The notes beneath the pieces are model-generated. The model saw only the letters and a program-made list of their open reading frames with translations, had not been told where the DNA came from and made no database searches. Below are positions 53,554 through 61,983 of a stretch of DNA of 64,000 bases, in pieces. This stretch comes from Brevundimonas bullata (GTDB lineage Bacteria; Pseudomonadota; Alphaproteobacteria; Caulobacterales; Caulobacteraceae). The stretch spans positions 1 through 64,000 of the forward strand of contig NZ_JACHLM010000001.1 of assembly GCF_014207965.1 (NCBI RefSeq), given 5' to 3'. Each line of letters starts with the position of its first letter. The stretch's first letter is position 1. Both the position numbers and the translations under genes were made by a program.

Positions 53554-53982
53554 ATGACGCCGACCCTGCATCCCGCCGCCGCCGCTTCGCTCACCCAGTG
53601 GCATGACATGGTCGCCGCCCAGGACCTGAGCGGTCTGCACGCCATCACCCATCCCGAGGCCGTCTTCCGCTCGCCGGTGGCGCACAAGGCCTATCACAGC
53701 GCCGACGCCGTGGTTCTGGCGGTCAGCACCGCCGCCAGCGTGTTTTCCGACTTCGCCTACCACCGCGAAGCCGCCACTGCCGACGGCCTGAGCGTGGTGC
53801 TGGAGTTCAGCGCCAAGGTCGGAGACAAGAGCGTCAAGGGCATCGACTTCATCCGCTTCAACGAAGACGGCCAGATCGTCGATTTCGAGGTCATGATGCG
53901 TCCCCTGAGCGGGGTTCAGGCCATGGCCGAGGAAATGGGTCAACGCCTCGGCGGCCTCCTGCCCGCTTTCAAGGCCTCCTGA
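53554..53982 (+). CDS. SnoaL/NTF2-like protein
   Basis: A 142-residue protein with the NTF2-like fold: LTQWHDMVAAQDLSGLHAITHPEAVFRSPV, then FDFIRFNEDGQIVDFEVMMRPLSG-type ending (GIDFIRFNEDGQIVDFEVMM). The role may be an enzyme or a ligand binder; the substrate is unknown. It starts 14 bases after fadH with AAGGA upstream, and is likely co-transcribed. Confidence 0.8.
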   Translation: MTPTLHPAAAASLTQWHDMVAAQDLSGLHAITHPEAVFRSPVAHKAYHSADAVVLAVSTAASVFSDFAYHREAATADGLSVVLEFSAKVGDKSVKGIDFIRFNEDGQIVDFEVMMRPLSGVQAMAEEMGQRLGGLLPAFKAS

Positions 53983-54002
53983 GGTTCGGCTATTCAGCCC
54001 CC

Positions 54003-54536
54003 GTGTCCCTGCCCCATGCCCTGCTGACGTCATTGGCCGAACGCCCCGGTTCGGGGTCCGAGTTGGCTGGCCGCTTCGACCGCTCGATCGGCTATTTCTG
54101 GCAGGCGACGCATCAGCAGATCTATCGCGAACTGGCCCGCCTCGAAGCGGCGGGCTGGGTCGAGGCGGAACCCGTCGAGGGCGCGCGCGGCGGCAAGCGC
54201 CGCTTTCGCATCCTGCCGCCCGGACGCGAGGAACTGCGGCGCTGGATCAACGAGCGACAGGACCCGCCCGCCATCCGCGACGAACTGATGGTGCGTATCC
54301 GCGCCGAGGCCGTCGTCGGCCCGACCGACCTGGCTGATGAACTGGCCGCTGTGGCCGAGCGCCATCGTGACAAGCTGGCGGCCTATCTGGAGATCGAGGC
54401 CCGGGACTTCCCCAACGAACCCGTCTCGCCCGAACGGCGCTTGCAACACCTGGTCCTGAAGGCGGGGATGGCGTTCGAGCGTCACCGCATCGCCTTCTGC
54501 GACGAGGCGCTGGCCATCCTGAAGACGCCGCTCTAG
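54003..54536 (+). CDS. PadR-family transcriptional regulator
   Basis: A 177-residue regulator. The N-terminal winged helix has LLTSLAERPGSGSELAGRFDRSIGYFWQATHQQIYRELARLEAAGWVEAE; the C-terminal helices (about 90-170) dimerise. The start is GTG at 54003. Being next to fadH and the SnoaL-like gene, it may control them through the palindrome at 51457, which is inference. Confidence 0.85.
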   Translation: MSLPHALLTSLAERPGSGSELAGRFDRSIGYFWQATHQQIYRELARLEAAGWVEAEPVEGARGGKRRFRILPPGREELRRWINERQDPPAIRDELMVRIRAEAVVGPTDLADELAAVAERHRDKLAAYLEIEARDFPNEPVSPERRLQHLVLKAGMAFERHRIAFCDEALAILKTPL

Positions 54537-54645
54537 GCCCCCGCCCGCGAAAACGCCCGTTGTCGTCCTTCCAGCTGTCGCCTTGGTTTCATCGCGCCCA
54601 TGATCCGTGCGAAGAGGTGCGCCCCCTCTCCCCAGGAACCGCCAT

Positions 54646-56052
54646 ATGGGCCGCTGGAACGTACGCAAGCGCATCGACGCCGACACTCAGAACACGCATG
54701 ACGGGCAGGCCCTGCCGCGCACCCTGAGTTGGCCGCATCTGATCGCCATGGGCGTCGGGGCCATCGTCGGCACAGGCATCCTGACCCTGATCGGCATCGG
54801 CGCCGACAAGGCCGGGCCCGCGGTCCTGCTGTCCTTCCTGATCGCCGGTTTCGTCTGCGCCTGCGCCGCCCTGGCCTATGCCGAAATGGCCTCGATGATC
54901 CCGGCCTCGGGCAGCGCCTATACCTATAGCTATGTCGTCATGGGCGAGGTCTTCGCCTGGATCATCGGCTGGAGCCTGATCCTGGAATACAGCCTGGTGG
55001 TCAGCGCCGTGGCGGTCAGCTGGTCCGGCTACGCCGCCCCTCTGCTGAACGGCTGGGCCGGCGTGCCCATGGCCCTGATGCAGGCGCCGCACGCGGGCGG
55101 GATCGCCAATCTGCCGGCCCTGTTCGTCATCGCCGTCGTCGCCGCCCTGCTGATCGCCGGCACGCGCAAGAGCGCCGGCCTGACCATGATCCTGGTGGCG
55201 GTGAAGCTGTCAGCCCTGGGGGTCTTCGTCTGGTTCGCCCTGCCGCATTTTGACGCCGCTAATCTGGAGCCCTTCAGCCCCTATGGGTTCGCGCGCAACA
55301 TGGGCGCTGACGGCGTGGAGCGCGGCGTCATGGCCGCTGCCGCCATCATCTTCTCCGCCTTCTACGGCTTCGACGCCATCGCCACCGCCGCCGAGGAGAC
55401 CCGCAATCCCAAGCGCGATCTGGCCATCGGCATCATCGGCTCGATGTTCGCCTGCGCCGCCATCTATACGGTCATCGCCCTGGCGGCCCTGGGGGCCACG
55501 CCCTTCACCCGCTTCGCCAACAGCCCCGAGCCCCTGGCCCTGATCCTGCGCGAAATCAACCAGCCCGGCGCCGCCCGCTTCCTGGCCGTGACCGCCGTCA
55601 TCACCCTGCCGACCGTGATCATGGCCTTCTTCTACGGCCAGAGCCGCATCTTCTTCGTCATGGCGCGCGACGGCCTTCTGCCCCACGGCCTGTCCAAGGT
55701 GTCGGCGGGCGGAAAGCCGATCCGCATCACCCTGTTCACGGTGGCCATCGTCGGCGCCATCAGCCTGTTCCTGCCGCTGGATGAGATCGTCGCCCTGGCC
55801 AATGCCGGTTCGCTGGTGGCCTTCACGGCGGTGGCGGCCTGCATGCTGATCATGCGCCGCCGTGCGCCCCACGCGCCGCGCGGCTTCCGCACACCGCTGG
55901 CCTGGTTCATCGGGCCGATCGCCATCGCCGGCTGCCTCTACCTGTTGGCCAGCCTGCCGCAAAAGACGCACCTGTGGTTCCTGTTCTGGAACCTGGCAGG
56001 CATCGCTGTCTATCTGGCCTATGGCCGTCGCCACAGCCTGGCGGGCCGCTAA
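54646..56052 (+). CDS. APC-family amino acid permease
   Basis: A 468-residue inner-membrane permease with about 12 membrane segments. The APC start is LSWPHLIAMGVGAIVGTGILTLIGIGADKAGPAV; AYAEMASMIPASGSAYTYSYVVMGEVFAWIIGWSLILEY and FYGFDAIATAAEETRNPKRDL are cationic-amino-acid-transporter-type. The ATG at 54646 has CAGGAA upstream. It stands alone. Confidence 0.9.
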   Translation: MGRWNVRKRIDADTQNTHDGQALPRTLSWPHLIAMGVGAIVGTGILTLIGIGADKAGPAVLLSFLIAGFVCACAALAYAEMASMIPASGSAYTYSYVVMGEVFAWIIGWSLILEYSLVVSAVAVSWSGYAAPLLNGWAGVPMALMQAPHAGGIANLPALFVIAVVAALLIAGTRKSAGLTMILVAVKLSALGVFVWFALPHFDAANLEPFSPYGFARNMGADGVERGVMAAAAIIFSAFYGFDAIATAAEETRNPKRDLAIGIIGSMFACAAIYTVIALAALGATPFTRFANSPEPLALILREINQPGAARFLAVTAVITLPTVIMAFFYGQSRIFFVMARDGLLPHGLSKVSAGGKPIRITLFTVAIVGAISLFLPLDEIVALANAGSLVAFTAVAACMLIMRRRAPHAPRGFRTPLAWFIGPIAIAGCLYLLASLPQKTHLWFLFWNLAGIAVYLAYGRRHSLAGR

Positions 56053-56091
56053 GTCTCGATCAGCCGCCCGCCTCGTCCGGACGCGCTCGCC

Positions 56092-56595
56092 TCAGAAATA
56101 CTCGGCGTTGGCCGGGCACTGGGCGCTGATGCGGCGCGCAGTGATGCTAGCCGGGATATAGGGAGTGCCGCGCATCAGCTGGGCCCCGCCGTTAAAGCGG
56201 AAGCTTTCGGGCTGATAGGTGCCGTTCAGGCGCACGTTGACGCGACGGCCCTTCTTGTCCTGACAGGCGCCCTCGAAACGGGCGACGCCATTGCCGACCT
56301 CGCGCGTCGAATAGGTGCACTTCCAACGGTTGGTCGACAGACCGCCAAAGAAGCGGTTGATCTCGCTGGGGCGCACGCACTTGGTTTCGGTGTCGCGGCT
56401 GCCCAGGGCGCTGGTTGTGTATTCCCAGTAGCCAGGCAGGACCGGCGGCGCAGCCGCAGCCGTCTGAGCCTGAGGCGCAGCGGCGGGGGCGGCAAGCATG
56501 ACGGCGCCCGCCACCACGGGGGCGACCACAGCCAGGATGCGGGCCAACGAAACAGGCAGCGTCGTCATGGGGAGCAGCTTCCAATGGGTCTTCAT
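56092..56595 (-). CDS. DUF3617 family exported protein
   Basis: A 167-residue protein with a long signal segment (ILAVVAPVVAGAVMLAAPAAA). The DUF3617 pattern follows: PGYWEYTTSALG, then ETKCVRPSEINRFF, RWKCTYSTREVGNGVARFEGACQDKKGR and ISAQCP, with four Cys for likely disulphides. Function unknown. It is convergent with the permease gene. Confidence 0.8.
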   Translation of the reverse strand: MKTHWKLLPMTTLPVSLARILAVVAPVVAGAVMLAAPAAAPQAQTAAAAPPVLPGYWEYTTSALGSRDTETKCVRPSEINRFFGGLSTNRWKCTYSTREVGNGVARFEGACQDKKGRRVNVRLNGTYQPESFRFNGGAQLMRGTPYIPASITARRISAQCPANAEYF

Positions 56596-56701
56596 GCGAT
56601 CCTCTATATAGCAGGTCGTTGAACGCGGGCTGAACGAAGGCGATCCGTCCGTTCATCGTGCGCCTTCACCTCGGGGCTGATCTCCGATTTGGGCCCAGCC
56701 T

Positions 56702-56746
56702 GACTCGACTCCAGCCTTGACGGGCTCCGAGTCATTCCTCTATACG
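56702..56746 (+). promoter_or_regulatory. rpmB promoter with three GANTC sites
   Basis: TTGACG (56717-56722), then 18 bases, then TATACG (56741-56746) fit a sigma-70 promoter about 90 bases before the rpmB start. GACTC at 56702 and 56707 lie just upstream and GAGTC at 56729 lies in the spacer. Confidence 0.6.
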
Positions 56747-56835
56747 GCCACCTCTCTCGCAGGGGTCCGCCCGCTGCGAACACCTGTTTCATGCGTCCGC
56801 TCTCGTATCGCGGATGTGACCTTGAGGATCTTAAG

Positions 56836-57132
56836 ATGTCGCGTCGCTGCGAACTCACGGGTATTGGCCCGATGGTCGGCCACCATGTGAGCCACTCGAA
56901 CGTCAAAACCAAGCGCCGGTTCTTGCCGTCGCTGAAGACGGTCAAGCTGGCTTCCGAATCGCTCGGCCAGACCTTCTCCCTGCGCATCTCGAACGCTGCC
57001 CTGCGCACGCTCGACTACAAGGGCGGCCTGGACGTCTTCATCGTCAAGGCTCGCGACGAAAAGCTTTCGACCTCGGCCCTGCGCATCAAGCGTCAGGTCA
57101 AGGCCAAGCTGGCTGAGCAAGCCGCCGCTTAA
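56836..57132 (+). CDS. rpmB: 50S ribosomal protein L28
   Basis: A 98-residue ribosomal protein: [29 protein letters not shown], then [28 protein letters not shown] and a basic end ([15 protein letters not shown]). The ATG at 56836 follows GAGGA; an in-frame start 15 codons upstream is not the family start. The sequence has Cys5 only, without the zinc-binding set of some L28 forms. It has its own promoter and terminator. Confidence 0.96.
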   Translation: MSRRCELTGIGPMVGHHVSHSNVKTKRRFLPSLKTVKLASESLGQTFSLRISNAALRTLDYKGGLDVFIVKARDEKLSTSALRIKRQVKAKLAEQAAA

Positions 57133-57158
57133 TCAGCGTCGTCTGACAAGATTTGAAG

Positions 57159-57187
57159 AGGCCGGTGGAAACGCCGGCCTTTTTCTT
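57159..57187 (+). terminator. Terminator of rpmB
   Basis: AGGCCGGTG, GAAA tetraloop, CGCCGGCCT (9 pairs, one G-T) followed by TTTTCTTT. It lies 26 bases after the rpmB stop. Confidence 0.9.
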
Positions 57188-57203
57188 TGCCCGCCTGGCG
57201 GCG

Positions 57204-58952
57204 ATGGCTAGGTTGGCGGCTCAATCCGCCGGAGCCTCAGCCTTGCGCCTGACCACCGCCCTCTGCCTGACGACCGCCCTGCTCAGCGCCCCGGCGCTCG
57301 CCCAGGAGCCCGCCCCGACCCGCGATTCCACGCCCTTCACCCTGTCCAGCGGCACGCCCCGCACGCCGGAACAACTGGCCCTGCGCTTCGACAAGGCGGA
57401 CCTGTCTTTCAAGCTGCTACCCGAGACCCAGTCCATCGAGGCCGTCGCCGTCCTCGACTTCACGGCGACCGCGCCGAGCGCCGCCGTCGTGGTCGAGCTG
57501 GACACCCTGTTCGCCATCGCTTCCATCGCCGTGGACGGCCAGACGGTCGTTGGCTGGTCCAATCCCGAGGGCCGCCTGACCATCCCCCTGCCGAGCGCCC
57601 TGAAGCCCGGCCAGACGGCTTCCGTGCGCATCGCCTATGCCGGTCGGCCGCATCAGGCCAAACGCGCACCCTGGGACGGCGGCTTCGTCTGGACCACCAC
57701 GCCCGACGGCAAGCCGTGGATCGCCAGCGCGGTGCAGGGCGAGGGCTGCGACCTGTTCTGGCCCTGCGTCGATCATCCCCAGGGCGAACCGGACCGCGTG
57801 GATCTGCACATCACCGTCCCGTCCGACCTCAGCGCCCCCGCCAACGGCCGCTTCCTGGGCAAGACCGACAACGGCGACGGTACGACCACCTGGAACTGGA
57901 CCGCGCGCCAGCCGGACACCTACGCCATCAGCCTGAACGTCGGCCCCTTCGTCGAGATGGCAGCCGACTATCCCAGCCGATTCGGCAACACCGTGCCCTT
58001 GCGCTTCTGGCGCCTGGCCTCGACCGACCCGGTCAAGGCCGCCGCCCTCTTCGCCGAGTTCCCCCAGCAGCTCGACTTCTATGAGGCGACCATCGGCCCC
58101 TTCCCCTTCGGCGACGAGAAGATGGGCGTGGTCGAGACGCCGCACCTGGGCATGGAGCATCAGACGATCAACGCCTACGGCAACGGCTACAAGCTGGACG
58201 GCAAGGGCTATGACTGGCTGCTGCAGCACGAGCTGGCGCACGAATGGTTCGGCAATCAGCTGACCAACGCCGACTGGGACGACATGTGGCTGCACGAGGG
58301 CTTCGGCACCTATATGCAGCCCCTCTACGGCCGCTGGCTGAACGGCGAGCGGGCCATGCAGTCCGAGCTGCAGACCATGCGGCTGACGCTGTCCAACCGC
58401 TTTCCGATGGTGTCGGGCCAGCCGCAGGACGCCGGAACCGTCTATGACGGCGCCACCGGGCCGGGGCTGGACCTCTATTACAAGGGCGCCCTGATCGCCC
58501 ATACCCTGCGCCTCTACATCGGCGACGAGGCCTTCTACGAGAGCCTGCGCCGTCTGGTCTATGGCCGCCCGGATCCCAAGCCCGGCAACTTCGCGCCGCG
58601 CTACGCCACGACGCCGGAGTTCATCGCCATCGTCAACGCCGTGACCGACCGCGACCTCGGCTGGTTCTTCGACGCCTACCTCTATCAGGCCGCCTTGCCG
58701 GACCTGGTCATGGGCCGCGACGGCGAGCGCGTGACCCTGGAATGGAAGACTGGAAACGGCCGCCCCTTCCCCCTGCCCGTCGAGGTCGAGGTGGACGGTC
58801 GCTTGCGCGCCCTGCCCATGACCGACGGCCGCGCCGCCTTCACCGCGCCCGCCGGCGCGCACATCCTGCTGGACCCGGGCTCCAAGGTGCTGCGCCGCCT
58901 CGAATACCTCGAGATCTGGAAGGCGTCCCAGGCCCCCGCCGCCAAGCCCTGA
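57204..58952 (+). CDS. Secreted M1-family aminopeptidase
   Basis: A 582-residue exported peptidase. Signal peptide RLTTALCLTTALLSAPALAQ. The M1 zinc motif HELAHEWFGN (near residue 345) with the third-ligand Glu in LHEGFGTYMQPLYG and the substrate motif GMEHQTINAYG (GxMEN-like) before it. The ATG at 57204 is chosen. TTG at 57243, preceded by GGAG, would give a tighter signal peptide and is a real alternative. A longer frame starting in the rpmB terminator is rejected. Trims peptides at the N-terminus. Confidence 0.92.
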   Translation: MARLAAQSAGASALRLTTALCLTTALLSAPALAQEPAPTRDSTPFTLSSGTPRTPEQLALRFDKADLSFKLLPETQSIEAVAVLDFTATAPSAAVVVELDTLFAIASIAVDGQTVVGWSNPEGRLTIPLPSALKPGQTASVRIAYAGRPHQAKRAPWDGGFVWTTTPDGKPWIASAVQGEGCDLFWPCVDHPQGEPDRVDLHITVPSDLSAPANGRFLGKTDNGDGTTTWNWTARQPDTYAISLNVGPFVEMAADYPSRFGNTVPLRFWRLASTDPVKAAALFAEFPQQLDFYEATIGPFPFGDEKMGVVETPHLGMEHQTINAYGNGYKLDGKGYDWLLQHELAHEWFGNQLTNADWDDMWLHEGFGTYMQPLYGRWLNGERAMQSELQTMRLTLSNRFPMVSGQPQDAGTVYDGATGPGLDLYYKGALIAHTLRLYIGDEAFYESLRRLVYGRPDPKPGNFAPRYATTPEFIAIVNAVTDRDLGWFFDAYLYQAALPDLVMGRDGERVTLEWKTGNGRPFPLPVEVEVDGRLRALPMTDGRAAFTAPAGAHILLDPGSKVLRRLEYLEIWKASQAPAAKP

Positions 58953-58967
58953 CCCCAAACGCAAAAA

Positions 58968-58991
58968 CCCCGCAGCCGAAGCTGCGGGGTC
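58968..58991 (-). terminator. Terminator of the second TonB receptor gene
   Basis: A perfect 10-pair stem (ACCCCGCAGC/GCTGCGGGGT) with a TTCG loop on the minus strand, followed by TTTTTGCG. It ends the receptor transcript; on the plus strand there is no T run, but the stem may also affect the M1 gene. Confidence 0.9.
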
Positions 58992-59014
58992 CATGCCGGA
59001 CTTCTAGCCGCTGA

Positions 59015-61351
59015 TCAGTACTTCAGCGCCAGCTCCAGGCCGATGGTGCGCGGCGTGTTGAAGTTGCCGTAGTCGCCGATCGTGGCGCGGTTCGACGGAT
59101 CGCGGCGATAGACATACTGCTCGTTCAGCAGGTTGCGCGACCACAGCGACACCGTGGCCAGAGGACCGCCGGGGCGGGTGGCGATGTCGGCCAAGGCCAG
59201 GCGAGCGTTGACGATGAAGGAGCTGTCGTTCTTCAGCTCGAACTGGTCGAAGGCTTGAGTGGCGTCGGCGTAGTTGGCGTCCACGTGAGCCTTGAAGGTC
59301 GCCCCAAACAGCGGCGCCGTATAGTCGGCGGCCAGATTGAAGGCGTTCTTCGGGGTGAAGGCGATGAAGACCTGCTGGACCACGCCGTTGAACGGGTTGC
59401 GCGTCGGCGGCACCTCGGCGTCCGTGTAGGCGTAAGCCGCCGACAGGGTCAGGCCGTCGGTGACCTGCATCAGGCCTTCCAGCTCCACACCCTTGATCTT
59501 GGTCGTGCCGGGGGCGTTGATCGTCTCCAGGGTGTTGCGCGTCGAGGCGCCGATCACCGTCACCAGGCTGAAGTCGATCTGGCTGTCTTCACGCTCCGAA
59601 TAGAAGGCGGCGGCGTTCAGGCGCAGGCGATGATCCAGCCAGTCGCTCTTCAGACCCAGCTCGTAGGAGGTCAGGTCTTCCGGGCCGAACGAGCGATAGG
59701 TCAGCGAGCGCGAGCTGGCGCCGCCGGCGCGGTAGCCCGTGGCGTACTTGGCGTAAACATTGACGGTGTTGCTGACGTCATAGGCCACCGTCACCATCGG
59801 GTTGAAGCGCTCGTTCTTCTCGTTGAACGTGAAGTTGGTCGCCACGTTGTTGACCTTGGACAGGACGCCCGACTTGTCGTCCCAGGTGAAGCGGCCGCCG
59901 GCGGTGATGTGCAGGGCGTCGTTCAGGACGGCGGGGGTCCAGGTCGCCTGACCATAGACAGCCTTGGATTCGGACTGGGCGCGGCTGGCGCGGTCGATCG
60001 AACGGAAGCCGCGGATGGTCGGGGTCGGGTCCAGGATGGTGTAGCCGGTGCCGTCGGCGTTCCACCTGTTGGTCGACGGCGTCGCGGCGTCGTCCGAGGC
60101 GGTTTCCTTGAAGTAGTAGAGGCCGCCGACGTAGTCGATGCGGTCGCCCAGCGAACCGACCGCCTGGAATTCCTGGCTGAACTGGTGCTGCCACAGGCCC
60201 GCCAGCGAGTAACGGCTGAAGTTGGCGTTGGGGCCGACGACCGGCGGACGGTGGGCGCCGGCGATGTTGTCGTACTGCTCGACGTCGACTTCGCGATAGG
60301 CGGTGATCGAGCGCAGCTCCAGATTGTCGTTCGGGCGATAGGACAGGTGCAGGTCGACGCCGCGGGTGTCGTCGACGCTCCACTGCTGCGGCGTGCCGAT
60401 GTCGGCCCGCTTCATGATGCTGTCGCCGTTGACCTGAACGATCGGCGCCAGGGCGCGGATGCTGCCCTTGGGCACGCTGGTCGAGGCCCAGGGCACGACG
60501 GTCAGGCCGTCAGGGTTGAAGTTCAGCAGCTGGCTGTAGAAGGGGGTGTTCTTGTCCTTGCCGATGTCGGCGGCCAGGTCAGCGGTGAAGTTGGCGGTCG
60601 GGGTCCAGCGGACCTGCCCGCGCAGGCCGCGACGGTCATAGGCGCCGAAGCCTTCCTCGCCCGGCAGGATGTTCTTGGTGACCGGCCCCTGGACCGAGAT
60701 CACCCCGTCCATCTTGATGGCGAAGTCGCCGATGGCGTCGAAGTCGACGTGCAGTTCGCTGTTGTAGGCGCTCAGGTTGCCGACGCCGGCCTTGGCGCGC
60801 ATGCCGAACTCGCCGGTGGGCTTGCGCGTCACCAGCGACAGCGCGCCGCCTTCGGTGTTGCGGCCAAACAGAGTGCCTTGCGGGCCCTTCAGAACCTCGA
60901 TGCGCTCGACGTCCAGCAGGGCGGCGCCGAGGCCGTGCTGACGGCCCAGATAGACGCCGTCGACATAGACGCCGACGCCCTGCTCGCGAGCCGGCTGGTT
61001 CGCGTCGTTCGGCACGATGCCGCGAATGCCGATGGTCAGGGCCGACTGGCGGGCCTCAAAGGTGGCGATGCGCAGGCCGGGCACGGCGCCGTCGGCCAGG
61101 TCCATCAGGCTCTGCACGTGGCGGTCTTCCAACGCCTCGCTGTTCATCACCGAGATGGCGATGGGTGTCTTCTGCAGGTTGGTCGCGCGCTTGGTCGCCG
61201 TCACCACCACGTCGGGCAGCTGCGTCTCGGACGCGGCGCCGGCGACGGCCTCGGGGGCGGGCTCTTCAGCGCCCGGCGCACCAGCCTGGGCCTGTCCGGC
61301 CAGGGCGAGAGAAAGCGCCGCCAGCGAAACGGCCGATGCAAAACGTATCAT
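59015..61351 (-). CDS. TonB-dependent receptor
   Basis: A 778-residue outer-membrane receptor. Signal peptide (SLAALSLALAGQAQAGAP), TonB-box-like LPDVVVTATKRATNLQKTPIAISV, plug (about 50-165) with SLMDLADGAVPGLRI, VYVDGVYLGRQHG and LKGPQGTLFGRNTEGGAL, then a 22-strand-type barrel ending GLELALKY. It lacks the STN domain of the receptor at 46435, so it has no signalling role. The ligand is unknown. Single gene. Confidence 0.94.
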   Translation of the reverse strand: MIRFASAVSLAALSLALAGQAQAGAPGAEEPAPEAVAGAASETQLPDVVVTATKRATNLQKTPIAISVMNSEALEDRHVQSLMDLADGAVPGLRIATFEARQSALTIGIRGIVPNDANQPAREQGVGVYVDGVYLGRQHGLGAALLDVERIEVLKGPQGTLFGRNTEGGALSLVTRKPTGEFGMRAKAGVGNLSAYNSELHVDFDAIGDFAIKMDGVISVQGPVTKNILPGEEGFGAYDRRGLRGQVRWTPTANFTADLAADIGKDKNTPFYSQLLNFNPDGLTVVPWASTSVPKGSIRALAPIVQVNGDSIMKRADIGTPQQWSVDDTRGVDLHLSYRPNDNLELRSITAYREVDVEQYDNIAGAHRPPVVGPNANFSRYSLAGLWQHQFSQEFQAVGSLGDRIDYVGGLYYFKETASDDAATPSTNRWNADGTGYTILDPTPTIRGFRSIDRASRAQSESKAVYGQATWTPAVLNDALHITAGGRFTWDDKSGVLSKVNNVATNFTFNEKNERFNPMVTVAYDVSNTVNVYAKYATGYRAGGASSRSLTYRSFGPEDLTSYELGLKSDWLDHRLRLNAAAFYSEREDSQIDFSLVTVIGASTRNTLETINAPGTTKIKGVELEGLMQVTDGLTLSAAYAYTDAEVPPTRNPFNGVVQQVFIAFTPKNAFNLAADYTAPLFGATFKAHVDANYADATQAFDQFELKNDSSFIVNARLALADIATRPGGPLATVSLWSRNLLNEQYVYRRDPSNRATIGDYGNFNTPRTIGLELALKY

Positions 61352-61700
61352 TAGGAATCCCCTCCTCGCGCGCCATGCGTCGAGCTGTTGGGGCGTTTAG
61401 TCGCACTGCGTGAAGCGCCCGCGACCGATGGGCGGCGCCGGTGCGACAGCTTGGCGGCGGTTTCACAACGACTGCTCCGACCGCTGAAGATGCCCCGCTG
61501 ACGTCACCCCAATGGGTTCTCGACGCCAGACGCTGGGGCCTGACGGTACTGATCGACAGGCTGAAGATGCGATGAGAGCGCGCGCGGCCCTTGGCCGCGG
61601 CCGCAGTCTCGTTTTGACTTGAAGACGCGAGAGGTCAGCGACGCAGACGCGCGTCGTTCTATCTTAACGTCCCCGACGGAAGACTAATCGAGGTGTGCGG
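61352..61700. other. Upstream region of TonB receptor, no gene
   Basis: No convincing frame. GCTGAAGATGC occurs twice (61483-61493 and 61560-61570), and a GCGGCC/GGCCGC stem lies near 61600. It probably holds the receptor promoter and possible regulatory sites. Confidence 0.4.
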
Positions 61701-61838
61701 CTAGAGCAGGCCGAACAGCAGGTGCACAGACGTCGCCGCCAGGCAGATGACGCCAAAGCCCGCCAACAGACAGATCGCGGGATGGATTTCTCTTTCATTG
61801 CGGGCCGGCGGGACCTTGCCCGGATGCACCAAAGCCAT
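61701..61838 (-). CDS. Small 45-residue membrane protein
   Basis: ATG at 61838, with AAAGGA seven bases upstream, opens a 45-residue frame: a polar start (ALVHPGKVPPARNEREIHPA) followed by one membrane segment (ICLLAGFGVICLAATSVHLLFGLL) to the C-terminus. A longer in-frame start at 62039 overlaps the prfC start and is rejected. It looks like a genuine small single-pass protein. Function unknown. Confidence 0.6.
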   Translation of the reverse strand: MALVHPGKVPPARNEREIHPAICLLAGFGVICLAATSVHLLFGLL

Positions 61839-61983
61839 GTCGTTTCCTTTCCCTTGCGGCGTCGATCTCATGGACCGGCGTCTCACAGAAACGAGCATGC
61901 CCCCAAAAGCCCCGCTTGGCGAAGGGTCTTTCACAGCATCGTGACAATCGACTTTCGGCCCCGCTCGCGCTACCTGCCGCCCC

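Noticed and set aside
57153..57203. Longer N-terminus of the M1 peptidase from a TTG
   Set aside because: It falls within the rpmB terminator hairpin, and the signal peptide begins later.
59255..61354. 699-residue frame antisense to the second TonB receptor
   Set aside because: Sense frame has TonB box, plug and barrel; antisense product shows no recognisable domain.
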